From: Sclerotiophoma versabilis
Taxonomy: Eukaryota; Ascomycota; Dothideomycetes; Pleosporales; Didymellaceae
Assembly: GCA_012274445.1 (NCBI GenBank)
Contig: JAAROD010000087.1
Span: forward strand, 62,001 to 126,000
Reading direction: 5' to 3'
DNA: 64,000 nt
The translations under genes were made by a program, and so were the position numbers. The notes below the pieces were generated by a model. It was given only the letters and a program-made list of their open reading frames with translations. It was not told where the DNA came from and did no database searches. Within the stretch, counting starts at the first letter, position 1; every line of letters begins with the position of its first letter. Below are positions 43,007-53,441 of this stretch, in pieces.

Positions 43007-44860
43007 TCAGAAATCATCCATACTCCCCATGAAGGCATCGTCATCCGCGTCCCTCCCTCGCGCAGCATCAAGACCAACATCAACATCTCCATCTCCATCG
43101 ACATCATCATCGCCATCACCACCAACCCCCCACACACTCCTCTGCCTTTCTTTCGCATCCTTGGCCTCTTTTATTTTCTGCCTCTCCTCCATGCCCCTCA
43201 GGCGGCGCAGTTCGGCCTCGTCGCCGTCGCGCTCGGCAGCGGCCATGCGCACGCTCAACGGACGGCCCAGCATGTAGCTCTCGAGATAGCTTGCGCCGAG
43301 GCTGCTCGGGTAGCCGACGCTGCCGGCCTGGTTGACGTCGTCGACGCCGCTGCCGGAGATGCCGCCGACGTAGGTCTGGAAGTTGTCGTCTGCGAGGGGG
43401 AGTGCGGTGGAGGTGAATGGGTCCGAGGGGGAGGGCGAGGGGTAGATGGCGGCGGGGGGGTCGTCGATGTGCATGTGCTCTGGCGGCGGGTCGAGGAAGG
43501 AGCGGGTGGCGTACGAGGGCGGGGCGTAGGGGGCGGTCGGGGCGCGCAGGACGGGCGGCGAGGGCGGGGAGTGGGCGGCTTCGGACAGGATGGGGGTGGG
43601 GTCGGAGAAGGGCGGGGCGGAGGCCTTCACGGGGCTCGTCTTGGGGTGGGTGGCGGTGAGTGGCAGGCTGTGGTGGAGGGCGTCGTGGTGCTCGATGTAG
43701 ACGGGCGCGTCCGAGGTCAGGCGCGGGTCGATCATGTCGTCGAGGCTGGCGGTCGAGTTGGTGGCCGAGGTGGTCTCGCTGCCGGGCGAGGTGAGCGGCG
43801 GCTCCTGGATCGTGTCCGAGGGCAGGACGACGTGGTCGTCGATGACGAGGCTGACGCGCTTGCGGTTGCGCGGGGTGCTGCTGTGGCGGAGGGCCGACTT
43901 CTTCTTGATCGAGGGGCGGCGCGCCTTCTTGCCCGGCTCGCCTGCGGGCGGCTCGCCGGCCATGGCGCTGGGCGAGGGCGGGTGCGTCGAGTGCGTCGAG
44001 TGCGTCGAGTGCGTCGAGTCGGTCGGCTGGCTGGCGGTGCTGCTGGTGCTGCTGGGGCTGCGGACGGCGGCGGGCCTCTCTCTCTTCTCGGGCGACGGCG
44101 ACTCGCGCGCGTCGAGCAGCGGCAGGAACACAGGCGTGACGAGCCCATACAGCTCCTTCTCGCGCTTGTGCACGCGGCCGTGCTTCTTCTGCTTGTGCTG
44201 CGGCGCGGTCGAGTCGTCGGCCCGCTCCACGGCGTCGGGGTGCTCGTTGCGTCCCATTGCACGGAGCTGCTCTACAAGCTAGGCGGCGTTAGTCGCTGCA
44301 ACAGTCGCAGGCCTCGTCTGGGCGTGGGCGTGGGCATGGCCGCCGGCACCGGGGGCGGGTGCAGGAATGCGCTGGGCGCAGTGCAGTGCGGTGCAGTGCG
44401 GTGCAGTGCGGTGCAGTGCGGTGCGGTGCGGGCGGGCGGGCGGAACAGAACAGAACAGAACGGGGCCTACCTCGCTCTCATACTGGCGCAGCGCGTCCTG
44501 CTTGCGCGCAATGTAGGCCTGGATGTCCTCCTCGAGCTGCTGCCGCCGGGCCTCGACGCTGCGCGCTAGGCTGTCCAGCTGCGCCTGCGAGAAGCCGGGG
44601 ACCTCGGCCGCCAGACTGCTTGGGCCCGCGTCGAGGTGAGTGTGAAGGTGCATGGGCGGCGGGGAGCCTCTGCGGCTGGGCCAAGAGCCGGCCGCTTCCG
44701 TTGCAGCGCCCGCGCCTCAGGCCTCAGGTGATGGGGCACGAGTTGGGGATGTGCTTGAAGACGCCTGCACGCGGCCTGTCAGTTGCGACTGTCTCACGCC
44801 CAGCGCGTGCGGCTGCGCGGCGGCGAGCATGGTGGGCGTACCTGGCGCCGAGTGACGCAT
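43007..44860 (-). CDS. Conserved disordered fungal protein of unknown function
   Basis: The best model is 44860-44842, 44667-44471 and 44278-43007 (introns of 174 and 192 nt), giving 495 residues beginning MRHSAPGSPPPMHLHTHLDAGP. The last two exons are well supported; the 19-nt first exon is less sure, and the ATG at 44653 (MHLHTHLD) is an alternative. Residues 30-75 form a helix or coiled coil (LDSLARSVEARRQQLEEDIQAYIARKQDALRQYESE). Next are a basic segment (HKQKKHGRVHKREKELYGLVTPVFLPLLDARE), a Ser/Thr/Pro-rich stretch with a THSTHSTHSTH repeat, and PRNRKRVSLVIDDHVVLPSDT. The protein ends in an acidic tail with the short motif DDDAFMGSMDDF. The pattern suggests a regulatory scaffold. I do not know its function. 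Confidence 0.7.
43983..44019 (-). repeat. Four-copy 9-bp coding repeat
   Basis: The plus-strand unit GTGCGTCGA repeats four times and encodes the (THS)n stretch of the disordered protein. Its length keeps the reading frame. Confidence 0.85.
44381..44430. repeat. Pentanucleotide array (GTGCA/GTGCG)10
   Basis: Ten consecutive pentamers alternate between GTGCA and GTGCG. They are followed by GGGC and AACAG runs up to about 44462. The array lies inside the 192-nt intron of the disordered-protein gene. Confidence 0.93.
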
Positions 44861-45247
44861 CCGGACCTCGAGGCCGTCGATTGGAGGAGCCGGGTCGCAG
44901 CACTGGCTGCACACGGCGATCAGGTGAGCGAGCGACAGACGGCAGGCGATAGACGGAGAACGACAAGACGACGCAACGACTGAACAACGACGCAACGACG
45001 CAACGACTGAGCAATCGCCTCGCAACACTGACGACTCGGTGAAACCCCCCAGCCGGCCTCAGCTCGATAGCGTTATCACGCGAAAACTTTCCTCCCTCTG
45101 ACGGAGGGGCTCGCTCACTCCGCCGTCACAGTCGCCAGACACACGCCATCCCGCATGCAGCCTCGCTAACCATCCGCCGGTAGCCCTTGTTTCGTTCTCT
45201 GTTTCGTTCCAGAAGAGAGCCAAACGTCCATGAACGCAACCATACTT

Positions 45248-45312
45248 GCACGCACGCACGCACGCATTACTCACTGCACCCACTACTCACTGCACACATT
45301 ACTCACTGCACG
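45248..45312. repeat. GCAC run followed by three ~16-bp ACTCACTGCAC units
   Basis: A (GCAC)n stretch is followed by three imperfect copies of a unit ending TACTCACTGCAC. Confidence 0.8.
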
Positions 45313-45522
45313 CACAACCTACCGTAAATCCCACCGTTGAGCACCGCAATATCACTCTCGCTGGTACGAGTGAAGTGCTCGCCGAGTGGGGCTGCCTAAT
45401 CTGGCCTCCCGGTTCTGGCCAGAAAGGATCTGCAACGGTGCCGGCCATCGCGGAATGTTCTGCGCCTGCTGCACCTCACTGCGCCACGCTGCGCCACACC
45501 CCATCACTCACCTACCGCACTC

Positions 45523-45555
45523 TTCACATGGGATTCACATGGGATTCACATGGGA
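45523..45555. repeat. Three perfect copies of TTCACATGGGA
   Basis: The 11-bp unit repeats three times without mismatch in intergenic sequence. Confidence 0.93.
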
Positions 45556-45861
45556 GTGGGCGCGAACAGGCACCCGGTAACTTGCACATGCTTATTAATG
45601 GCTGCATATGGCACGTGAAACATAAGACGCGTGTTGGAAATACTGCATGTGATGGAGGACAGGAGTGGTGTGCGAAAGGCTGGGTTGCCGCATGCCTATC
45701 ATACGATACTAGCAGTGAGAATAAACATAGCTTCGGTAGTAGCGACTGGTTGATTGTCGCGCGTGCACAAAGCGGCGAGTGGTATTGAAAAATAAAGACC
45801 GTACTCCAACTTCCACGAGAAGACTACGTAGCAACCGCAAGTGGCTCGAGACAAGCTCATC

Positions 45862-45927
45862 AAGACAACCTCAGGACAACCTCAAGACAACCTCGAGACA
45901 ACCTCGAGACAACCTCAAGACAACCAC
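45862..45927. repeat. Six-copy 11-bp array, unit AAGACAACCTC
   Basis: Units are AAG-, AGG-, AAG-, GAG-, GAG- and AAGACAACC(TC); the last is partial. The array overlaps the final codons and the stop codon of the orphan gene on the minus strand. Confidence 0.93.
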
Positions 45928-48900
45928 CTCGGATCCAGACGCTTCAAAAACTCAACATCCACATTCACAAAACTCCTCCAGAAATCCACCTCCAGCCTCC
46001 ACGGCTTCGTTTGCACTGCCCATGTAGCCGCCTCACTGTATCGCCTCACCTCCCGCTCATCCCTCCCCATAACAACAACAAGGTCCTTTGCAACCCACAC
46101 CTGCCTGCCCCACACCCGCTCGTGCGGCTGCAGCCTCAGACTCAGCTGCTGGTGCACACTCCACTCACTGTACGGCATGTCCTTGGGGATGAACTTCCAC
46201 TCCCAGCAACGGCCCCGGTCGTCGAGAAAGCTGCACATCGCCCTCTTGTCCCACCCCAGCATCAGCGGGTAGAAGTGCGGGCTGGACCAGAGGCGCAGCA
46301 CCGAGAACCGCGCGCCGGGGTGTTCGTCTTTGAACTGCGTGACTGCCTTGATGATGAAGGTGCGGTCTAGAGGGGTAGGGTCGCGCAGGTGGCTGACAAT
46401 CTTCGCCACCGGGATCCCTTGTCGGTAGTCGATATACATGTCCTTTTGCCGCCCGGGTTCGGCGGCTGCAATTGCGACGCCTGCCGCCTGGCCGCCGTAC
46501 GAACTGCATATCACGCCTGCTTTGAACACTGCATGCTGTTAGCGGGATCGTGGTGGATGCGCGAGAAAGCGGGCGGGCTAGAAGCCGGGTAGGGCGTTTT
46601 CTAGTCTGCTCAACAGTTTGTGGCTGGCATGTGCTGTGAAGCGCTCATAGCCTAAGTAGGTAGCGAGGACGATGAGAAACTTACGCTTAATGATGATGGG
46701 ACGCACTGCTTTGCGCCATTCCATGGGGAAGATGTCGTCGACAACGTCGCCGGACTCTCTTTTCTTCTCCTTCAACAGCTCATCCCACTCTTTCCAAAAC
46801 TCCTTGGGCATTGTTTTGTTACTCATGTGTGTCCGCCGGTCAGGGACGTGCTTCGCTCGCTCTTCTTGGTCGAGCAGTTTGGTATCACGCCATGGTTCGC
46901 CGTGCTCAGAAGCAAGGAATGCTTCGCCCTCGAAGAAGACCGCAATGGCTGCGTATGCTCTGAAGGCATCGTCGACAATGCGGCGTTCTTCACAGAACAG
47001 GTCAGCCATGTGCATCATCTTGCAGAGTTCAAACGGTTCGGGGTTGATGGATCGAGACATGATGAACATGTCCATGGCATCGACCATGTATTTGTGCTCG
47101 ACGTAACGCGAGAGGGCGTAGGGCTCTGCATCCCCCAGGTGAAAGCTCTGTTTGAACACTGCGCTTGTTAGCTATCAGAAAATTCATACACATGATAGTG
47201 TCAACTTGCCCTTGCTCTTCTGGCGGTCAATGTGTCGGTAGAAGTCAGCCTCCATGCCTGTGTGGCTATGATCATACTCTTGCTGGCATCGCAAAGCAAA
47301 TCGACAGGCCCCCATAAGCTCCTCCGGATTCGTCCTGGTTGACTTTGGCAGCTTCTTAGCCCTCTTCGAGTTTGGGTCACGTAATATCGGTATAAAGTAA
47401 TCGGGCTCCCTGAACGTCAGTGATTGGAACTGCTCGCTAAGAATGTGAATGGCCTTTGCAGTATCTTCACCTTCTCCAGGTTGAGACTTGCTCTCAAGAA
47501 CATACTCAGAGCCGGAGTCGCTCTTATCCTCCCAATCAGGATCGCCGTCATCCTCAGCCTCGCCGAGATCAGTGCCATCTGAAGACTCAACCTCCTCGTC
47601 CGTGTCAAGGTCTGCAGCAAACTTGCGAATGTCGATAGGATCCGTCTCAAACATTTCCATAGCGTTAGGAACGTGATGGTAAAGATCATTGGGCAGCAGA
47701 CCTGTGTTCTCAAGCGGAAACAAGATCGCGTCTTCCAACTCGTCGGCTTCTGTATACTTGTAGCTGTCTTCGAAGCCCTCTTTGCCAAAGCCGCCCTGTG
47801 GCGACCATGACCAAGCTCGAGCGTTCTTATCGAGTCCATCCCAGATGCTCTCTACCTTTTCATCCGGCTTGATGCTGCGCACGCGCTCAGTGACTGGATC
47901 CTTTGTAAGAGTCTTAAGAATCGGTCCGGCGGTAGAGAACATGTCTTTGAGCTCCCGCACCCTCATCGCACGAGTGAGGACCTCTTCAATCTTCCTTTGC
48001 AGGACAAAGAAAGAGCGACCTGGGCTGGAGTCCCAGATATACACGTCATAGAACTCCTCAAAGCCAAAATGCCATTTGCGAGACTTATCCATCGCTTCAA
48101 AAAACGTGGGACCAACTTCTCCAAGGACCTCATACTCATTCCTGCTGGCCCTGCCCCAACCGCTCTTCTCGCGGAGCAGCCAAAGCTCATCTTCCGGCGG
48201 TGAGATGAGGACGCGACCTGTCTTAGCATCGCGGACGAGCGCACGCAATTCCCATGATTCCATCGCAAGGTATTGGATGAAGCGTCGGCTGACGGGGTCA
48301 TCGCGCTTGATGTGGCCGCATATGAAGTTCCTCATTTCTGTATGCTGATGCGCACGACGAGTCATTCCGCGGCTCCCTGTCTGGAAGTAGTTTGTAACTG
48401 TCTCAGCCTTGTCTGCGTGGAAGTAAGGTATGAATCCAAGCTGGAGCAACTGTTGGCGCGCGAGATCGCCAATGAACTTGGTCCACTTCGGTGCTGGGAA
48501 ATAGTGATACAGGCAGAGAATGTTGAGCTCGAAGAACTCGTTCCAGTTGCGGCAAAGTTCCACAGCATCGAAGAGATCGGAGTCTTTAGCGATGATTGAA
48601 AAATGGAACCAACCTCCACGAGTAAGCGCCTTCTCGCTGGGGTAGTTGTACATGTAGCGACCGCATATTTTGATGCGAGTTCGCTCGCGAGTGTACTGGC
48701 TCTCGTCTGTGACTTTGCCAAAATCGAGGACACCATCGTTCTCTTCTTGTAACAGGCCCTTTGGCTTCTTACCGGCGTCCTTAGCAGACTTCTCACGCTT
48801 TGTCTTGTAGTTGTCCGGAACTTTGCCTTTCTTGAACTTGAGTCTGTACTTGTCTGGTGTTCTGTACGTATCGGCATAATCGTCGACCTCCTTCGTCTCT

Positions 48901-50335
48901 CTCGGTTCTTCAAGATCTTCAACTCCATCTCGCTCGCGAATAAAGTCCGCACATGCGTCGCGAACGTCCTGCAGTACCGGTCGCTCGAGTTTTATGCAGA
49001 GATCGCGAAGATTCTCACGTGTAACCTCTTCTTTGCCGATGAAGTCCTCGATACTCTCGGCTCTGAGTGCGGCTGGGAGAAGCGTTGACTGCGTAAGCAA
49101 GAGTCGACAGAAAAGGAAGTTCTTGATCTCAGCAACTTCATCAAGAAGCTTTTCGATCTCATCATCCGGTAAAACTGGCGTCTGAGCGTCGTAACCGTTC
49201 GGACCATCGCCCTGTACGTACCAGCCTTTGGCACGCTCGAACTTGAAAGGCTTGCGGAGACGTTCCCGCATCTGCTGCCTAGTTTCCATTTCGATGACGT
49301 TCGCCCCTCTACCCTCCTCAGTCCGCAATGTTGGATCTGCCAGCTTCTTGGTTTCCGCGTTGGCTTTCTTTACCCTTTTCTTGGCACTCTTGGAGAGTGT
49401 CTTTGCAGAAGCAGACGATCCGGAAGCGCCGTCAACCTGGGGAATGTTGGCTTCAGCGGACGCATCTTCGACTGTACCGCTGGACTCCTGGTCTTTCAGC
49501 ATGAGGAAGTACTTGATGAGCTCGACATAGTTGTCTCGCTCGTAACCGTACACATCCTTAATCGGATCCCAATCGTCCTGCTCTTCTTCGGACATGTCTG
49601 ACAGGCGCTGTTTGTATGTTTCATCCAGATACTGCTCTTGCTGTTTCTGAACCTCTTTCGCCTTCATCTCACGCTGCTGGCGCTTCAGCTCTTTCTGGTG
49701 ACGCTGGAACAACAACGCCTCAAGTTTGACCTTCCTCGATTCAGTTTCCCCTTCTCTTTCCTCCTTAGCCTGGGTTTCTTTGATCCAATTGAACCACTGC
49801 TTTTTCTCGTACATTACTGTAGCTGCTCGTTTCCCGAGCTTCTCGAGAGCTTTCGCCATGTTCTGTTTATCGTTGAGAAGTTTGTCAAGATACTTCTGGT
49901 GGCCATAATCGTTGTCGATGGCGAAGAAATGGCTGTGGTGCAGCTTACGGGCTCGGATGACCCGGTCAAGTAGCTGATAGGTTTGAAATAGATAGTTATG
50001 CAATTTTTTGAGTGTTGCTTCATCATTGACATCTGTGTAGTCATGGGACACTACAGAACCCTTCTTGCCCGCGAAATAGGAGGGTTGTTTGCTCGATAGT
50101 ACGTCGAGTTCTGCATTGCGTTTCTTATATCCACGATAGAGAGCTGCACATTGTAAGACTTTGATAAAGGATTGTTGCACGATGTGCTGTTCGATCCAGA
50201 GTTGATGGAACGCTTACCCTGACACTGACGAGAGTGAAACGCGCATAAACGTCCATCGGCAGATGTTGCTTCCTGGTCACACGCTGTCTGTCCGCTAAGG
50301 TCAGAGAGTAAGCGTGCACGACACCCAGGTGTCAT
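45915..50335 (-). CDS. Large fungal orphan protein with N-terminal Cys/His motif
   Basis: Exons 50335-50218, 50143-47210, 47158-46685 and 46528-45915 (introns of 74, 51 and 156 nt) give 1379 residues. The first exon carries C5, C19, C31, H34 and C38 (LCAFHSRQC), a possible zinc site, then ALYRGYKKRNAELD. A charged coiled coil follows (about residues 130-215), then a long mixed region with no motif I can name (GRYMYNYPSEKALTRGGWFHF, RNWNEFFELNILCLYHYFPA, KWHFGFEEFYDVYIWDSSPG). An acidic linker near 900-930 and a helical C-terminal part (KQSFHLGDAEPYALSRYVEH) end the protein. There is no transmembrane segment, so a transporter label would be wrong. The second intron (47209-47159) is GC-AG (donor GCAAGT). 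The family seems limited to filamentous fungi; its function is unknown. Confidence 0.82.
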
Positions 50336-50693
50336 AGTGGTTCCAGAATAGATATAAGCGAAGGACGATATTGGTCAAGATGGATGTATTGGGACGTGTT
50401 GGGCTTGATGAGTACCGCGGGACCCCGCGCACTAGACGAAGCCTTAGCGTCAACTTTAAACGCGTGTTCTCGTGACGTGGGGAAGTTCTAATCTGTTCCA
50501 TGCGATATCATCGTGCCTGATGATTGGGGATAATTAGGAGCTCTTCGTACGCTTGCATCTGCCAATCAGACACAAATGGAATGTCCCACGCCACGATCAA
50601 CGCGGAAAAGTGCGAGTAACAACAATAAATTGATGGGTATCACACGGTCTGATTCACAATAGCTCCGAGTTCTAACAATGGCCGAGGCTTTTT
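50336..50693. promoter_or_regulatory. Promoter region of the orphan gene and 3' flank of CWC24
   Basis: These 358 bp carry a CCAATCA element at 50562-50568 on the plus strand. I see no gene or repeat. Confidence 0.4.
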
Positions 50694-51620
50694 CTATGAA
50701 TCCTCATTCTCCTTCTCCGCCGCCTCTGCCTCCGCCTTCTTCTTATCCTCCCATCTTTGCTTCTTCTCCAACAGTCTCTGCAGATTCTTTGCCCCGTTGA
50801 ACACGCCATATGTCTTTGCATTGCACGCAGCACATGTGGGGTCCTTCCTATACCGCTTGAGCGCGCACGCCTCGCAGAAGTAGTGCCCGCACTTCGTCAC
50901 GATGGGGCTCTTGTACGGCTTCTTGCATATGATGCATGCAAACGGAATCTTCTCCAACATGGCCAAATCGACGCCATCTTCGTCCTTTTCCTTCTCATCC
51001 CGATTTGCAGAAGCAACGATTGTGCCGCTGGGCTTTTTGCCCTTTGTCGACATTTCCCATTCGCGATCCAGCTTCCAGCCTGCAGCGTAGTCCTCTCGAG
51101 CATGCAGGAACTTGCAGTTGTCGCCGAAGCCACAAAAGCCTGTTTGTTTGTAGTCTTTGCAGACATCGGGCGTGTAGTCGGTGACGGTGATTGTACGGAC
51201 GTTGGACGAAGATTTCTGGGGGCCGACTTGTCGTGCGGGCGCATCGGGGTTCTTTTCGATGAAAGTGTTTGGCTTTGCGCGCGTGCTGCCGAGGAGGTTC
51301 TTCGAGCTCAGTTCGTCGTCGCCTTCGAACCAGTTTGATTGTTTCGTCGCGTCGTTGCTGGCTTCTATTGTCGCAGAGCGGTTGGCTTCGTACTGTGTTG
51401 TGCCCTCCAGTCCTGCTCTGCTGGCTTTCTGGTCGGCGGTTGATGCCTTTAGAGCATTGCCGTTGATCTTGCGACGCTTTACAACGTGTCCGTCCTCGCC
51501 TTCTGCCTCTGACCCTGAGGAAAAATCGTCTGAATCTGAGCGCGGTGGCGGCGGTGCGACCTTGCGGGGAGCGGCTTTTGCGCCTCGTTTCTTGAATTTT
51601 ACGACTGGCGCGTCGGACAT
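50694..51620 (-). CDS. CWC24: Pre-mRNA splicing factor Cwc24 (RNF113A-like)
   Basis: This single-exon gene encodes 308 residues. Cwc24 joins the spliceosome at the Bact stage and protects the 5' splice site before step one; RNF113A is the human counterpart. A CCCH zinc finger lies at about residues 152-172 (CKDYKQTGFCGFGDNCKFLH, spacing C-x8-C-x5-C-x3-H). A C3HC4 RING finger lies at about 228-267 (CIICKKPY, then TKCGHYFCEACALKR, then CAAC). The conserved linker between them (DYAAGWKLDREWE) is present. The N-terminus is Ser/Gly/acidic, and the tail is a charged helix (KKQRWEDKKKAEAEAAEKE). Domain order and length match the fungal family. Confidence 0.95.
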   Translation of the reverse strand: MSDAPVVKFKKRGAKAAPRKVAPPPPRSDSDDFSSGSEAEGEDGHVVKRRKINGNALKASTADQKASRAGLEGTTQYEANRSATIEASNDATKQSNWFEGDDELSSKNLLGSTRAKPNTFIEKNPDAPARQVGPQKSSSNVRTITVTDYTPDVCKDYKQTGFCGFGDNCKFLHAREDYAAGWKLDREWEMSTKGKKPSGTIVASANRDEKEKDEDGVDLAMLEKIPFACIICKKPYKSPIVTKCGHYFCEACALKRYRKDPTCAACNAKTYGVFNGAKNLQRLLEKKQRWEDKKKAEAEAAEKENEDS

Positions 51621-52056
51621 AATCTTCGTATGGGCAAGAAAAGATAAAGGGTAAGAACAGAGCGTGCCTTGGGTTTATGACTGGAGAGATAGGGCTCAAG
51701 TAATGTGTTATAGCGCGTAAGAAAGAAAGTTCCATCCTGGTTGATAATCCGGGGAAGCTCGGACATTACGCTACTTTAGTGCAGCTCATCGATCACATGC
51801 AAGCTGACGCCACACCCATACGCTTCTCATTTTGCATTCTTTTGTTCGCACTGTACATTATGTTCGCCTCTGCGTTGGGTATACTATAGTTCACTATTCG
51901 CCAATCCTGTCAGTGGTTTGCGACAACATACCACCATCATAAGCGTCATATCTCACCGCCATAGTATGGATATTCATTCGAGCTCTGCCGGAGAAAGCCA
52001 TAATCTGTGCTATGACGGATCATCTCTCTTCTAAGCTCAGGCGTCTACGTACTTCA
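51621..52056. other. Intergenic region
   Basis: This 436 bp region contains the CWC24 promoter and the 3' flank of the hydrolase gene. I see nothing else in it. Confidence 0.4.
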
Positions 52057-53441
52057 TTAGTGTATATACAAGATTCTGGTATCATAACCATGGCTTACCC
52101 GTTCACTGACTTGCTCGACACGGTTCACGACTCGATCAAGCAGAGAGATCAGCTCCTCGCTAACAAACTTGGGGCTGTCTTTCTGAATGAAATGCCCACA
52201 GTTGATAGCTATGAGAGGACCGATGGCCTTGCCCTCGTCGGTGATGTGCGTGAGTGCTGAGTTGTACGCCTGCCAAACAGGGTTTGCGTAGGTCATCGTC
52301 AAGATCTTCGGTGTATGAAGGGAGCCTTGGTCTTCATTGGGGAAATTAGCTTCAGACGTTCTGTCAGCACTCGTACGCTTGACGATAAATCGTCATGCAA
52401 AGGATTGGGGAAAGAAACACACATACAGGACTGCTCAGCGAACGTCTCCCAGTCATGCCCCACTACTGTAAGGTATGGCCCAGTGCCACCCCAGCCTTCC
52501 AATTTAGGCCCGTCAGCCTCTGGTAACAACCTGGCCAGGTTCCGCCTTGACAAGCCTTCCATGTTTGGAACGTCGGGATGGAACATTCCCCTGTAACGTT
52601 CCCTTGTTTCTCTTACTTCGTCCGCTGTTACGTCGCCAGGTAAGGAATGGGGGTCGAAACCGGCAGCGTCAGGGTCTGGCCACATGTCTGTGTAGTCGGA
52701 ATTTGCCATTATACTGTCAAGGAATAACATGCCAATAACAGTCCCTGGATAGGTCTGGGCGAATAGTCGCGCGATGGCGCACCCGATGCTGTTGCATACA
52801 AAGACAAGACAGGGGAACTGGGACGGGCTCGATCTTTCCAGGTGCTCCTTCCAGATTTGAAGGGTGAACTGCCTAAGATCCCGAACCGCAGACATCGCGT
52901 CGTGTCCGTGACATGGAGGAGGCTCTTGATCGTTGGGATCTCGATCTGAGTCTCCTTGTCCGAAGCGGTCATAACTCAATAGCGCAGGATACGGAAGACC
53001 TGTGCTAATTCGCTTCTCCAAGAAGGCATTAATGCTCTCATCCCAGGAACTTCTTGGCAGCATAAGACCATTGAGAAAAACAATAAGCGACTGTGAAAAA
53101 GGGTTGTTGTGGCCCAGCTTGGACGCAGAAGACCCCGGGTAGTACGTGTAGTGGATCTTTGCACCATGTTTACCCTCGAGCGGCATCGCTGAAATCTCTG
53201 GTTCTGGGAAGCCAGGGAAGTCTTCTTCAGACGTAGGCATGCTGCCCGACATACTGCTCAGCATGGGGTTCCCAGGTTTAGATCTCCTTGTGGCATCGTG
53301 AACAACACGCTCGGGGGACGTGACCGGATCGTGATCCTCTCCTACGGGCTTCTCCTGTACTGGCTTCAACGCTGGTTCCAGCACATGCTTTGGTTCCGGC
53401 TGCTTGGTATGGTTCTTGGACCTATGGAATAAGTGAACCAT
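52057..53441 (-). CDS. Alpha/beta-hydrolase fold protein
   Basis: Exons 53441-52427 and 52349-52057 (77-nt intron, donor GTATGT, branch CTGAC 10 nt before the acceptor) give 435 residues. The first ATG is at 53441. After a Pro/charged N-terminus of about 85 residues, the fold begins with KIHYTYYPG and SLIVFLNGLMLPRSSW. SYDRFGQGDSDRDP is the strand after the oxyanion loop. FVCNSIGCAIARLFAQ is the nucleophile elbow, with Ser near residue 217 and Asn-Ser-Ile-Gly in place of the classic GxSxG. The catalytic His is likely in INCGHFIQKDSPKF in exon 2, after LTMTYANPVWQAYN. The substrate is unknown. An alternative join uses donor GTGTGT with an acceptor 11 nt upstream. Confidence 0.83.

Larger units (their letters stand above)
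44861..45914. other. Intergenic region rich in short tandem repeats
   Basis: This stretch of about 1.05 kb has no supported gene. It carries GCAC runs and three copies of an ACTCACTGCAC-containing unit at 45248-45312, three copies of TTCACATGGGA at 45523-45555, and an 11-bp array starting at 45862. Its left part should hold the promoter of the disordered-protein gene; its right end is the 3' flank of the orphan gene. Confidence 0.55.

Noticed and set aside
43001..44569. Plus-strand 522-codon frame rich in Gly, Val and Arg
   Set aside because: It is an antisense shadow of the disordered-protein gene, caused by high GC content. It also runs across that gene's intron.
45862..45927. Possible CRISPR or regularly spaced repeat
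   Set aside because: Units are contiguous without spacers, and the genome is eukaryotic; this is a simple tandem array.
45915..50335. Membrane transporter identity for the orphan protein
   Set aside because: The protein is charged with coiled coils and shows no series of membrane helices.
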